A DNA stretch of 18,994 nt. Origin: Obelidium mucronatum. Lineage: Eukaryota; Chytridiomycota; Chytridiomycetes; Chytridiales; Chytriomycetaceae. Below are positions 1 to 7,621 of this stretch, in pieces. The notes beneath the pieces are model-generated. The model saw nothing but the letters and a program-made list of their open reading frames with translations, did no database searches and was not told the origin of the DNA. Location of the stretch: positions 1 through 18,994 of the forward strand of contig JAIVFH010000459.1 of assembly GCA_025765595.1 (NCBI GenBank), in the 5' to 3' direction. Numbering within the stretch: position 1 is the first letter of the stretch; each line of letters opens with the position of its first letter. The translations under genes and the position numbers were made by a program.

Positions 1-1532
1 ACGTTGATGGATGAAGTTGTGGTGAAGATTTGAACGCTGGAAGCACCTTGGGATTCCAAGAGCTTAACGGCACGTGGTGCAATGTTTTCAGTTTCGTCGG
101 ATTGTTGATCCCAAACAATGGCTTCGAAAACGTCAGAGCTGTAAGAGTTGGCAGCGGTAGCTGGGGCTTCGATCTTGAAATCAAATCTGGCATCAGCGTT
201 TCCAAGTCCCTGCAAGAACGCTTGAACGGCAGCAGCGTTGAAGTTTTCAACTCCGGCAGCGAAAGCGCCCTTAAAGATAGATGGGATTGGCAAAGTCCAT
301 ACAGAGTCGTCTACCAAATCATTTGAATGAGAATTGGAAAAAGAGATAAATATAGAAAATACTAACAGAAAGCGGATGTCACATCCAAGAACAAAGTTCC
401 ATGAGCATTGGATCCAGCAACCTTGGAATCGTCAATCAAGGCAATCTTCTTGACGGTTCTTGGGAGAGCCGCCAAAAAGTGGCGAGCAGACCAAGGACGC
501 AACAAACGAATCTTCAAGAGACCAACAGATTGTCCAGCAGCAGACAGCTTCAAAACAGCTTCTTCGGCAACATTAGCACTGGTACCCAAAGCGACAATGA
601 CAGTCTCAGCAGAAGAAGAACCAATGTACTCAAAGAGTTTGTAGTGGTGACCCAACTGTCCAGCCAAGTTGTTCATAACGCTTTCAACAAGGTCAGCAAC
701 TGGCACAGAGCTGATGGCGGAAGCTTGGGAAACGGCATTCTTGACGATTTGACTCAAGGCAGAAGTTCGAATAATTGGAGCAACAGAGTTTTCATTGGCG
801 ATACGAGCGCCACCAAAGAAGTGAACGAAAGGAGTATTGGTGACAGTTGCAGCGACATGAGCAACAAGGGCCAAGTCATGGGCTTCCTTCACATTGTTGG
901 ACCCAATGGAAGCAAAGCCAGTGAAGGATGTAGCAACCACATCAGCAACCGAGGTGTAGACGCCGAAGTCCTTGGTAATTCCTTGAGTAGCAACATGCAT
1001 AACCACTGGCAGCTTATCAGCAGCAATTTGGTACATTGCTGGAAGCATGTGGGACAAGGCAGCACCGGCTCCGCTGCGAGTTTCGATCTGAGCGGTCTTG
1101 TGGAACTTTCCATGGGCGTTCTTGACACCCGCAGCAGACCATTCCGAAACAGACTTTCCAATGGTGGATTCTGGGATGACTGGGTAGACAAAAGACAAGT
1201 CAGACAGAGCGTAAGCAACGTGAGCAGCGGCGTCTTGGCCAGAAATAAGCTGTGGGGATCCAGCAGCACGAACAGCAGATACAGGGGCTGGAGTGTAGAC
1301 AGTTGGGATAACAACTGGGGAGACCTCGCGAGCAACCGCAACTGGGGCAGATTCGTGTGTGAACTTGGCAGAAGCGACAGCAACTGGAGAGGAAGCAGCA
1401 ACGAGAGCAGCAGTGGCAGAAACGCATGGAACGACAACTGCCTTGAATCCCTTTTGTGCAAAGAGAGTAAACTCGTCATCCTGTTCAACGTTCACCCATT
1501 CACTTCCAGATTTGAGGCGAATGACGTTTTGA
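1..1532 (-). CDS. MET10: Sulfite reductase (NADPH) alpha subunit-like, PFOR-type domain; 3' end beyond window
   Basis: In fungi this subunit passes electrons to the siroheme-containing beta subunit during sulfate assimilation in the cytosol. The main exon (367-1803) encodes an Ala/Val/Pro-rich linker, then a pyruvate:ferredoxin-oxidoreductase-like domain. Recognisable pieces are HVAYALSD..FVYPVIPEST, the ETRSGAGA motif, and VGLLKIRLLRPWS..FL..LP..VKKIALI, all matching the N-terminal half of yeast Met10. A 56-nt GT-AG intron (311-366, GTTAGT..TAG, phase 1) leads to an exon at 1-310 that stays open to the window edge and includes FEAIVWDQQS, like Met10's FIYW segment. The FAD/NADPH part would lie outside. 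The frame is continuous with the MET8-like upstream part except at an 8-bp duplication at 1533-1548. Met5 (beta subunit) also carries a PFOR-like N-terminus; Met10 fits better but this is not certain. Confidence 0.8.
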
Positions 1533-1548
1533 CCCAGCTCCCCAGCTC
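1533..1548. repeat. 8-bp perfect tandem duplication that shifts the frame
   Basis: The unit CCCAGCTC (plus strand) occurs at 1533-1540 and again at 1541-1548. On the coding (minus) strand, removing one copy joins ..LRALELG directly to QNVIRLKSG, the expected SUMT-like continuation. With both copies present the upstream frame stops at NG* near 1492. It is far too short to be an intron. Confidence 0.9.
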
Positions 1549-2229
1549 CAACGCACGCAAAGCAGCATGAAGCATGGAGTCGCTTGGCTTTTCTGCATCA
1601 GCTGGAATAACCATCAAATCTCCAGTCACCAAATCCAAAAACTCCCTTGGGACAGAATCAGCCTGTTTCAGGAGTTGTCTCAGCTTGGCCAAAGACTCCA
1701 AGGCAGCACCCGCATGGGTGGGAATAGAGTTGACAATTTGCTTGCGCGACTTGGAGGCTAGACGGGGTCCGTTTCCGTTGGTTGAAATTGCGACTTGAAG
1801 AGACTGGGAGATAGGGGGTTAGATAAGAGAGACAACGGGACAAAACAAAGCACCGAAAAACAAAAAACACACCTGGTCCTTGTAAGTAGACATGAAGTAA
1901 AAGTCACTGAGATCAGCAGCAGAGGCAACATTCACAGGGACCTTCTTTTCCCTGCACAAAACTCCGATTTGGCGAGAAAGAGAAGCTGACACTGAGGAAT
2001 CATTGCACACAAAGACCAAAGAGGCATTGTTCAAGTCCGCCGAATCAAATGTACGGTCGATCCACTGGATTGATCCGTTTGAAAGCACTTGTTTAAGCGC
2101 AGGTGACAGAGTGTTGAATGGAGCCACGACAGTCACCGCTGCGCCCGCTTCCACTGCAAACACGGCTCTGCTTGCGGCCACGTTATCGCCACCAACAACA
2201 AGCACCCGCTTGCCTGCAAGGTGCACGCC
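1533..2229 (-). pseudogene. MET8: Siroheme-synthase-like module (MET8-like plus SUMT-like remnant) fused to MET10-like body
   Basis: Exon 1873-2226 encodes a Rossmann NAD-binding domain like Met8/CysG-B (precorrin-2 dehydrogenase/ferrochelatase): GKRVLVVGGDNVAASRA, then VPVNVASAADLSDFYF. A 69-nt intron (1804-1872, GTGTGT..CAG) joins in phase 0 to SLQVAISTNGNGPRLA, the Met8/CysG dimerisation signature. Further on, LRQLLKQADSVPREFLDLV, then NVIRLKSG and KGFKAVVVPCVSATAALVAA, resemble interior parts of uroporphyrinogen-III methyltransferase, but its GAGPGD start and the GDPFIFGRGGEE loop are missing. In the Met8-like part the usual NVAD is NVAS and GGG is GGD, so activity is doubtful. There is no in-frame ATG: a stop lies at 2230-2232 just upstream. 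Either an unseen 5' exon is spliced on, or the 5' end was lost to the adjacent kinase fragment. Confidence 0.75.
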
Positions 2230-2248
2230 TTAGCTTGGTCCCCTTACG

Positions 2249-2499
2249 AACAAAACAACTTTGTTGAATAACTCTCAATTCGTCAGGAACCGTCATGATA
2301 GAGGTTTTGAGAAGATATCCAATCGCCCAAATATCGACGGAAGGGCCACGTTCAGGTGCATGATTTTCAGGCTCCAATTGAGAAATTCCAACTGCTTCGT
2401 CAAAATCTATGAGAAACCACTGCGTGTCTTCTTCAGATTTATCATCGCGAGAGCGACCAACATTCTTATAGTCAATCACAAGTGATTTACGAGGCCATC
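2249..2499 (-). pseudogene. Protein kinase C-lobe fragment (3' half of split gene)
   Basis: The minus frame shows WFLIDFDEAV (DFD in place of DFG), NHAPE (APE motif) and VDIWAIGYLL (the conserved Asp of helix F), then PDELRVIQQ. This is the second half of a eukaryotic protein kinase domain of a type common in early-diverging fungi. It begins right at the left edge of the DIRS-like element with RWPRKSLVID; the preceding catalytic loop lies 4.7 kb away at about 7195-7290. It runs directly into the MET8-like coding start, so its own 3' end is lost or degenerate. Non-functional as it stands. Confidence 0.7.
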
Positions 2500-2590
2500 G
2501 GGGTGGAGCGAAAGCACGTTTGTAACGTTTGCCGATGTTGTCACAAAACGCGCCGTCATCCGAACCTTCTTGCTCTGAAAAAAAGTCTGA

Positions 2591-3609
2591 ATGCCTAAGA
2601 GATCTAGCGCCGCATTTGATGACGATGATTCGGGCGACGCTCGTCCCGCGTCGACTCCAGTCCAAACCAAGGACGACATTAACAGGAGTTCCTCCGCCAG
2701 CGACTCACTATCTGTTCGTTCAGAGGCCTCCATTCGGTCTGAGGCCAGCAGCTTCGGCCCCATCCGTTCAACGGCCCGTTCCAGCATTGCCCACCACCTA
2801 GGCGGAAAATTGACCTTGTCACCGGTACCAACAAACGCTCGTGGCAGCAATGCTTCGGTTCTTCAAAACTCAGGCCCAAGGCAGAATGCTGAAGCCCTCC
2901 CGTCTGAAGAAGAAAGATTGGCAGCCTGCTACGCCGCTTTGACAAAACAGTCAGCGGTGCAGACAGCTTACAAGTGTCCCCTGCCATCCACGTTACCTCG
3001 AGGTCACTCAGATGCCAATATAAGTAGTTCCTTGCTATCTTTCGCGAATTGGGTTGAAAACTTCCCATCTCAGCCCTCCTACGGCGTCGACAGAACCCCA
3101 TCGAGCGTGCTCCTAGCTCCCTCTCCAGCAGATTCACAGTTCTTCACAGTTTTGTGTTCCAAGACTGCAGCAAACTGGTGCCTTTTGATGCAGCAAACTG
3201 CTGCCTTTTGAATGAAACCGGAAAGCTTCTTCCACAAGTGTTTGGCAAATCACTACAAGGCCCTTTGTTGCCTCTGTCACTCATACAAGCAACCGGAAAC
3301 ACACCAGCTTTCTTGTCAATTGTAAAAAACAGACCAATCCAACTCGAATTCTTCTCACCGCTTGCTTCAGACACATTCATTCCTTCTCTGAACGGGTCTC
3401 TGAACGCTCTTCCACCACCAAACCAAATAAGATCCATCTTCGTAGCCGCAAATCCTGAATCAGTCCCTTTAACTTTTGAGCATTTCTTTATCTGCTTCAA
3501 AAGATTCGCTGCCGTTGCCAATCAGTTCTTCATCGACGGTACTGGACACCCTTTTAGAGCCGAAGCGCTTCTTGGATTTTCTGGAATCTTGTCATATCGG
3601 CTACCCTAG
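2591..3609 (+). pseudogene. DIRS-like element gag-like ORF, broken by a 23-bp duplication
   Basis: It starts MPKRSSAAFDDDDSGDARPA and is Ser/Ala-rich and low in complexity over the first 100 residues. The first frame ends at 3209-3211. The frame beginning near 3154 continues to a stop at 3607-3609 and contains LTFEHFFICFKRFAAVANQF, resembling the helical gag-like segment that precedes DIRS reverse transcriptases. A 23-bp tandem duplication at 3166-3211 separates the two frames, and deleting one copy fuses them. Its function in the element would be particle or nucleic-acid binding, by analogy only. Confidence 0.55.
3166..3211. repeat. 23-bp tandem duplication breaking the gag-like frame
   Basis: Two adjacent 23-bp units, 3166-3188 and 3189-3211, starting TGCAGCAAACTG and ending GCCTTTTGA, differ at one position (G/C). 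23 is not a multiple of three. With one unit removed the 5' frame reads on as NWCLLNETGKLLPQ. Confidence 0.9.
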
Positions 3610-4209
3610 GGACCCTGACCTCCACAAACACTGTCCCCCAGATCATGTCGTAGTACTCTGGAAAGTTGACATAAAAGGGGCATTTAGATTACTACCTTTA
3701 CACCCAGTCCTATATGGCCTCCACTGGATCCACTACGAAAAAAAAATTCTATCTGGATCATTGTGTATCCTTTGGAGTTCGAACAGGACCCATGCTCTTT
3801 ACATCAGCCATCAGCCATTTAATATCGTGGTACGCCGCAAGCATTTTGAAAATCTTGGCATTGGTTTTCATGGATGATTTCTTCGGAGCTTGCTACCAAC
3901 TTAAACACGACTTTGACGCTAGCATCCCCCCCAGAACCGATGACAACGTTGAAGAATTTCATTCACGAGGTAGGTATTACCACTTCTGACGAAAAAGACG
4001 AGTTCGGTCAGATAGTCACAATAACTGGATTCGTTGTCAACGCCATCAATTTGACGCTCAACATCACCGGCAAAAGTTCGCACAACCTAAAATCCTTAGT
4101 TCACGATTGGGTGGAATCCTATCCAACTCCCAGAAAACCTGAGACTGGAATTCACTGGCAGCATTCTTAAACTGGTCCTGTAACGTCCATGTTCTCCTGA
4201 AGCCTTGGT
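3476..4209 (+). pseudogene. DIRS-like reverse transcriptase, frameshifted
   Basis: HVVVLWKVDIKGAFRLLPLHP is the first RT palm aspartate motif (DIKGAFR). The frame shifts in a run of nine A (about 3738-3746) to FYLDHCVSFGVRTGPMLFT and then LALVFMDDFFGACYQL, the YxDD-type active site as FMDD. Around a seven-C run near 3925-3932 it shifts again to TLKNFIHEVGITTSDEKDEF (thumb region). It shifts once more before LAAFLNWSCNV at about 4160. Several slips lie at homopolymers, and no frame could give an active enzyme. Confidence 0.8.
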
Positions 4210-4229
4210 TTAGTTCACTATACAGAGTC

Positions 4230-4862
4230 ATGGCAAAAGCAAATGGAAAAGCTCACTATCTTCTATCCCAAACACCCGAAGTGGCCGCCTCACTCTCTTA
4301 CATCAAAGATTTCTTGAATGTTGCAAAGCCAGTTCGAATGTTCCAATTTGAAGCTTGGGATTTACACGACGCCGACTTAGTATTTTACGCAGACGCGTGC
4401 CCATTTGGTTTCGCTGTTTGGTTCCCCCAATTCTCCACTACTATTGGTTCGACGGCTTGACAACAGGAGTCGGTTTCAACATCGACGGCGTTCAGATGCA
4501 TATTGGCTCTCCTGAACTATTTGCCCAGGCAATGGGTTTCTTCATCGCAGCTAAAAACCGCTACCCAGGGAGAAGAATGTTGGGTTTTTGTGACAACAAG
4601 GGTGCTCGAGCAAATTTCGATACGCTGCACTCTTCAGTTCCCTTGAACGTATCCATCTTGCAAGCCTTCGTCGCACTGTAAGCTGAACACGGTTGTTCCC
4701 CCAGAGTTGCCTACATTCCAGGGAAAAGGAACATAGTAGCTGACGCTGGCTCCAGACGTTGTCTTTCGATGGTGCAGCTCTTGTGCCCTGGAGTAAAAAT
4801 CCGCCCCCTGTCCTTTGACGACCTGTTGCCCCTCGCTGCTCCGTTCTCATCAGCGTTCAAAT
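4230..4862 (+). pseudogene. DIRS-like RNase H region, frameshifted
   Basis: The segment continues from the RT: DLHDADLVFYADACPFGFAV holds the first RNase H aspartate, followed after a frameshift near 4440 by GSPELFAQAMGFFIAAKNRY and MLGFCDNKGARANFDTL (the DNxGA motif), then a stop at 4679-4681 and VAYIPGKRNIVADAGSR, the final RNase H aspartate motif. It ends FK* at 4860-4862, just before the TIR-element insertion. Confidence 0.75.
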
Positions 4863-4881
4863 AAACCAACCCGTTTTCACA

Positions 4882-4891
4882 AGTCTCGACC
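4882..4891 (+). repeat. 10-bp target-site duplication, left copy
   Basis: AGTCTCGACC precedes the left inverted repeat directly. The identical sequence at 6233-6242 follows the right one. A 9-11 bp duplication with long TIRs is the hallmark of Mutator-like elements. Confidence 0.9.
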
Positions 4892-5130
4892 TTGCCTGAG
4901 TGAATCCAGACTGATATCGCAAAGAGCCAGAAAAAAAATTTTCAGTGCGATAGCAGTCTGGATCCAAACTCCTAGTGGTGAAAGAAAGCGACCTGCGTTC
5001 TCAACAACCACCCGGTCAATCACCACCAAACTTCAGACAGAGCTAGAAGAATGGTAAACGGCTCGATTGACCCAGCCGGATTTTCGAAATCGGCTTCTGA
5101 TCTTGTGCACCGACCTTTCAAAAAACACCT
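4892..5130 (+). repeat. Left terminal inverted repeat (239 bp)
   Basis: Reverse complement of 5994-6232 with about three substitutions, clustered at the inner end (near 5090, 5110 and 5120). It contains an internal hairpin: ATCCAGACTGATATCGCA at 4904-4921 pairs with 4946-4963, one mismatch over 18 bp, loop 24 nt. Confidence 0.93.
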
Positions 5131-5269
5131 GTTATTAGGAATTCCAGAACGCCTCCTCACCGTCACAATCACCTGCGCTGCCGCCTCCCGCAGCTTACAA
5201 TAACACCAATGACAAAAACTCACTGTTTTTGCCTACTCTTGATCCTTCTGCACCGCCCTCGATCAAAGG

Positions 5270-5818
5270 ATGGGCTTTGAAAAAGGAGTCCGGGTGGGAA
5301 TCACCATTGCTAAGAGCTCATCAAATAAGACTTTTATTGAGAAACTAAATCAGTATCTGGGGGCTGAGGAGGCTTTGGCACGGTCACTTGCAACCAAAGC
5401 CAAGATTTTGGAGATTCTTTCCAAGAACAGTCTGATGGAAACGGTCATTAAGAAGCTTTGGTTGACGCTGGATAGCAGTGAATTGGAAAAGTGCACTTAT
5501 TTCGGAGATGGGAATCAGTTTGGCAACTGTGGAACTGAAGAAACTGAACTTCTTGGACTTACAGAAGTCTCAATTGGACAATTCAGCATTCAAAACCTGA
5601 AATATCAATTTCGGAATCAATGTGCCATGCTGTGGAAATTGTTGGTCGGTGTTTGTGAGGGAGACGATGCCGTTGCTGTATCTGTTGCATCCATTCTTGC
5701 TTTCGTTGTGAATAGGATGACTGTAACAAACTCCGTGCTGTTAAACTGTCCATCTCTGGCACTTTTAAACATGGCAGCCAGGTCTTCTTCTACAGTTGTT
5801 TGTTGCTTTACAGTGTAG
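5270..5818 (+). CDS. ORF carried inside the TIR element; possible DUF6589-like fragment
   Basis: 182 codons from ATG to TAG, lying wholly between the inverted repeats. The C-terminal half (NQCAMLWKLLVG, then SVASILAFVVNRM and LLNCPSLALLNMAARSSSTV) resembles from memory the segment before the main domain of fungal DUF6589 proteins (..P.LW.LL.., ..N.LQ...GLF..). That similarity is weak. After the stop, the same frame continues for about 20 codons. It could be a captured host gene fragment, as in Pack-MULEs, or a remnant of the element's own protein. Confidence 0.4.
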   Translation: MGFEKGVRVGITIAKSSSNKTFIEKLNQYLGAEEALARSLATKAKILEILSKNSLMETVIKKLWLTLDSSELEKCTYFGDGNQFGNCGTEETELLGLTEVSIGQFSIQNLKYQFRNQCAMLWKLLVGVCEGDDAVAVSVASILAFVVNRMTVTNSVLLNCPSLALLNMAARSSSTVVCCFTV

Positions 5819-5993
5819 AAGATGTTTGGCCTGGCAGACTTTCCAAACCGCCTGTCCTTTGAGTGCGGGCGCTCCAAAGGATCCTAAGAAAGACGTGGAG
5901 ATAAATTTTCGATATCCATAGCATTCGCGGTCGGCAGCGGTGGATTGGTGGCTATTTGGGGCGGCGTCGACGGGCCGGAATTGGTGGAAATCT

Positions 5994-6232
5994 AGGTGTT
6001 TTTCGAAAGGTCAGTGCACAAGATCAGAAGCTGATTTCGAAAATCCGGCTGGGTCAATCGAGCCGTTTACCATTCTTCTAGCTCTGTCTGAAGTTTGGTG
6101 GTGATTGACCGGGTGGTTGTTGAGAACGCAGGTCGCTTTCTTTCACCACTAGGAGTTTGGATCCAGACTGCTATCGCACTGAAAATTTTTTTTCTGGCTC
6201 TTTGCGATATCAGTCTGGATTCACTCAGGCAA
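5994..6232 (-). repeat. Right terminal inverted repeat (239 bp)
   Basis: Mirror of the left repeat; homology stops at the inner boundary AACACCT on both sides. It ends GGCAA next to the target duplication and carries the same internal hairpin. Confidence 0.93.
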
Positions 6233-6242
6233 AGTCTCGACC
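6233..6242 (+). repeat. 10-bp target-site duplication, right copy
   Basis: AGTCTCGACC follows the right inverted repeat and is identical to 4882-4891. Removing one copy plus the element gives an uninterrupted stretch between the RNase H end and the recombinase start. Confidence 0.9.
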
Positions 6243-6278
6243 GCTTTCTTCTGTTTTTGGACCAAAATTTTCAGCAAA

Positions 6279-7010
6279 ATGTCAGTCTTCAACGCCAGAA
6301 AAGCTTCCGCCCACATCTCTGGACCGTCACTCAAATCAGCTGCAAACAAACTAATCTCTTGTGCATTCGAAGGCACTACTCTCAAGTCTCACGCTACCGC
6401 CTGGTCCCATTGGAAGCGTTTTGTTTCCGCATTTCCGGACTTAACCCCATCAGGCCTGCCTGACACTTCGGAGTTGCTCATTCTTTGGTGCACATGGATG
6501 CATCTAGCAAATTACTCACCTGCATCCATAGCGTCATGGCTTGGTGGAATTGGCGCCGTTTACGCATCAATTAATGGGTTTTGCAACCTCCGCGCAAGCA
6601 AACGTCTAAAATTAACCTTGCTGGGCATCTGCAAACAGCGAATTCGCTCGAACTTACCATCAAAGTGAGACAGTTTTTATTTGACCATCGACGATGTCAA
6701 CTCAATAGTCATCAGCCAAACATGTCTACATATAACTGGTCTCTCTTCAAAGTCATGCTCATCCTCGGCTTCTTCGCACTGCACAGACTGGCAGAAATAT
6801 CCGATTACGATGACTCGGTCCTTATCTGTCCATGGAAGCGCATATTGATTTCGTCACTTGATGCCGACACACTAGGCAGCTCAATACATTAAAATTCAAG
6901 GTTGTTGGACCTCTGACGCTTGGGAATCCTACGTCCGTTCTTTCCCAGCACTCCAAAAAGCCTTAGCTACAAAATCAGCATCCTTGCGTTCTCTCATCAC
7001 CGGTGGACTC
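6279..7010 (+). pseudogene. DIRS-like tyrosine recombinase, broken
   Basis: From ATG 6279 (MSVFNARKASAHISG..) a 129-codon frame reads through KSHATAWSHWKRFVSAF and NYSPASIASWLGGIGAVYAS, typical of the N-terminal core-binding (SAM-like) domain. After a stop at 6666-6668 the frame shifts to VMLILGFFALHRLAEI, the first catalytic Arg region. The HxxR region is missing; the next recognisable part is IKIQGCWTSDAWESYVR (about 6888-6940), with the nucleophilic Tyr of the GxW..S....Y motif. Stops and a gap show it is inactive. Confidence 0.72.
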
Positions 7011-7037
7011 CTGCTGCTGCCTCCCCATAGCAGGCTT

Positions 7038-7077
7038 CCATCGTAGGCCCCCATTTGTGGGGGGCCTGCCATCGTAG
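7038..7077. repeat. GC-rich hairpin flanked by 9-bp direct repeats at DIRS-like 3' end
   Basis: AGGCCCCC (7045-7052) pairs with GGGGGCCT (7060-7067) around a 7-nt loop. CCATCGTAG occurs at 7038-7046 and again at 7069-7077. The CCATC part matches the pentamer at the element's borders. It may be a terminal or junction structure of the retrotransposon. Confidence 0.55.
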
Positions 7078-7119
7078 CCTCCACCATTCCTCTCACTCTT
7101 CTTTGGGTACACTTACGCC

Positions 7120-7125
7120 AATAAA
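7120..7125 (+). terminator. Polyadenylation signal AATAAA of the DIRS-like element
   Basis: AATAAA lies 64 nt before the inferred right border of the element, on the same strand as its genes. Confidence 0.4.
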
Positions 7126-7189
7126 GCTTCCTTTATCGTCACTTAACGATCGACCAGTGTGAGGGCTTGATCGGCGCCGTTCGATGGCC

Positions 7190-7375
7190 CCATCTGATGT
7201 CTCTATGGTAGATGCCTTTGGCGTGAATAATCTGCAATGTCTCCAAGATACACATGAGCGACTTCAAAAGACCCCGTATCGTTATTGGCAGTCTTTGAAC
7301 TACACGTGGCAAAAAAGTAATTGATCTGTGCTCCATATTGCTCGAGAAGATTTGTTCAAATTTCGGGGGATCCAT
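7190..7375 (-). pseudogene. Protein kinase catalytic-loop fragment (5' half of split gene)
   Basis: The minus frame reads LLKSLMCILETLQIIHAKG followed by IYHRDIRW, the HRD catalytic loop, after which it enters retrotransposon sequence (GHRTAPIK..) and stops. The next expected kinase residues are at 2499 and below, on the other side of the DIRS-like element. The N-lobe (glycine loop, VAIK lysine) is not seen; upstream of the ATG at 7375 the frame meets a stop, so this part was already truncated or has further exons. Confidence 0.7.
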
Positions 7376-7388
7376 TTGTCAAAGTTGG

Positions 7389-7400
7389 TTAGGGTTAGGG
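7389..7400 (+). repeat. Two TTAGGG units
   Basis: TTAGGGTTAGGG lies just outside the kinase fragment. It matches the fungal/animal telomere repeat, but two units may be chance. Confidence 0.3.
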
Positions 7401-7559
7401 TTCAGCAATGGCTTGGAGTGTTGCGTTCTAACTGTTCTGCCAGTTACAAAGCCTTCTGGTGTCACCAGTTTGTTTTTACTTCATTAAAGAAGAGCATGCA
7501 GAAAGTATTAATATTTCCTCAGTCCAAGAAGTTCCAAAAAGGCCAAATAAACAAGAACA

Positions 7560-7565
7560 TTTATT
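7560..7565 (-). terminator. Polyadenylation signal of the SREK1-like gene
   Basis: AATAAA on the minus strand, about 57 nt past the stop codon. Confidence 0.5.
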
Positions 7566-7621
7566 TGACTCCGGTAATCCAAATAAATGAAGCAAAAAGA
7601 CCCAACTCCCTCCACAAACAG

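Larger units (their letters stand above)
4892..6232. mobile_element. Mutator-like (MULE-type) TIR element, 1,341 bp, nested in the DIRS-like element
   Basis: The ends are TTGCCTGAGTG.. and ..CACTCAGGCAA. The terminal inverted repeats are 239 bp each (4892-5130 and 5994-6232) and I count about three mismatches between them, so the insertion is young compared with the decayed retrotransposon around it. It is flanked by perfect 10-bp direct repeats. Long TIRs and a 10-bp TSD are established features of Mutator-like elements. No recognisable MULE transposase fits in the 863-bp interior, so it is probably non-autonomous. The interior holds an ORF of possible host origin (5270-5818). Confidence 0.88.
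2500..7189 (+). mobile_element. DIRS-like (tyrosine-recombinase) retrotransposon, decayed, about 4.69 kb
   Basis: The order is gag-like region, reverse transcriptase with FMDDFF, RNase H, then tyrosine recombinase. This is the gene content of the DIRS/Ngaro order, which lacks an integrase and copies via a recombinase. Boundaries are inferred from the host kinase: the two kinase halves rejoin exactly if 2500-7189 is removed together with one copy of CCATC (2495-2499 and 7190-7194). Frames are broken in several places. A TIR element is inserted at 4892-6232. No clear split direct repeats or inverted LTRs were found, so DIRS versus Ngaro is unresolved. Confidence 0.8.

Noticed and set aside
401..1570. 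389-codon plus-strand open frame opposite the MET10-like exon
   Set aside because: Ser/Asn/Arg-rich low-complexity translation antisense to a clearly homologous exon; produced by codon bias of the real gene.
7038..7077. Rho-independent-type terminator
   Set aside because: The sequence is eukaryotic and no T run follows; better seen as a retrotransposon end structure.
7389..7400. Interstitial telomere sequence
   Set aside because: Only two TTAGGG units and no degenerate continuation; kept as a low-confidence repeat only.
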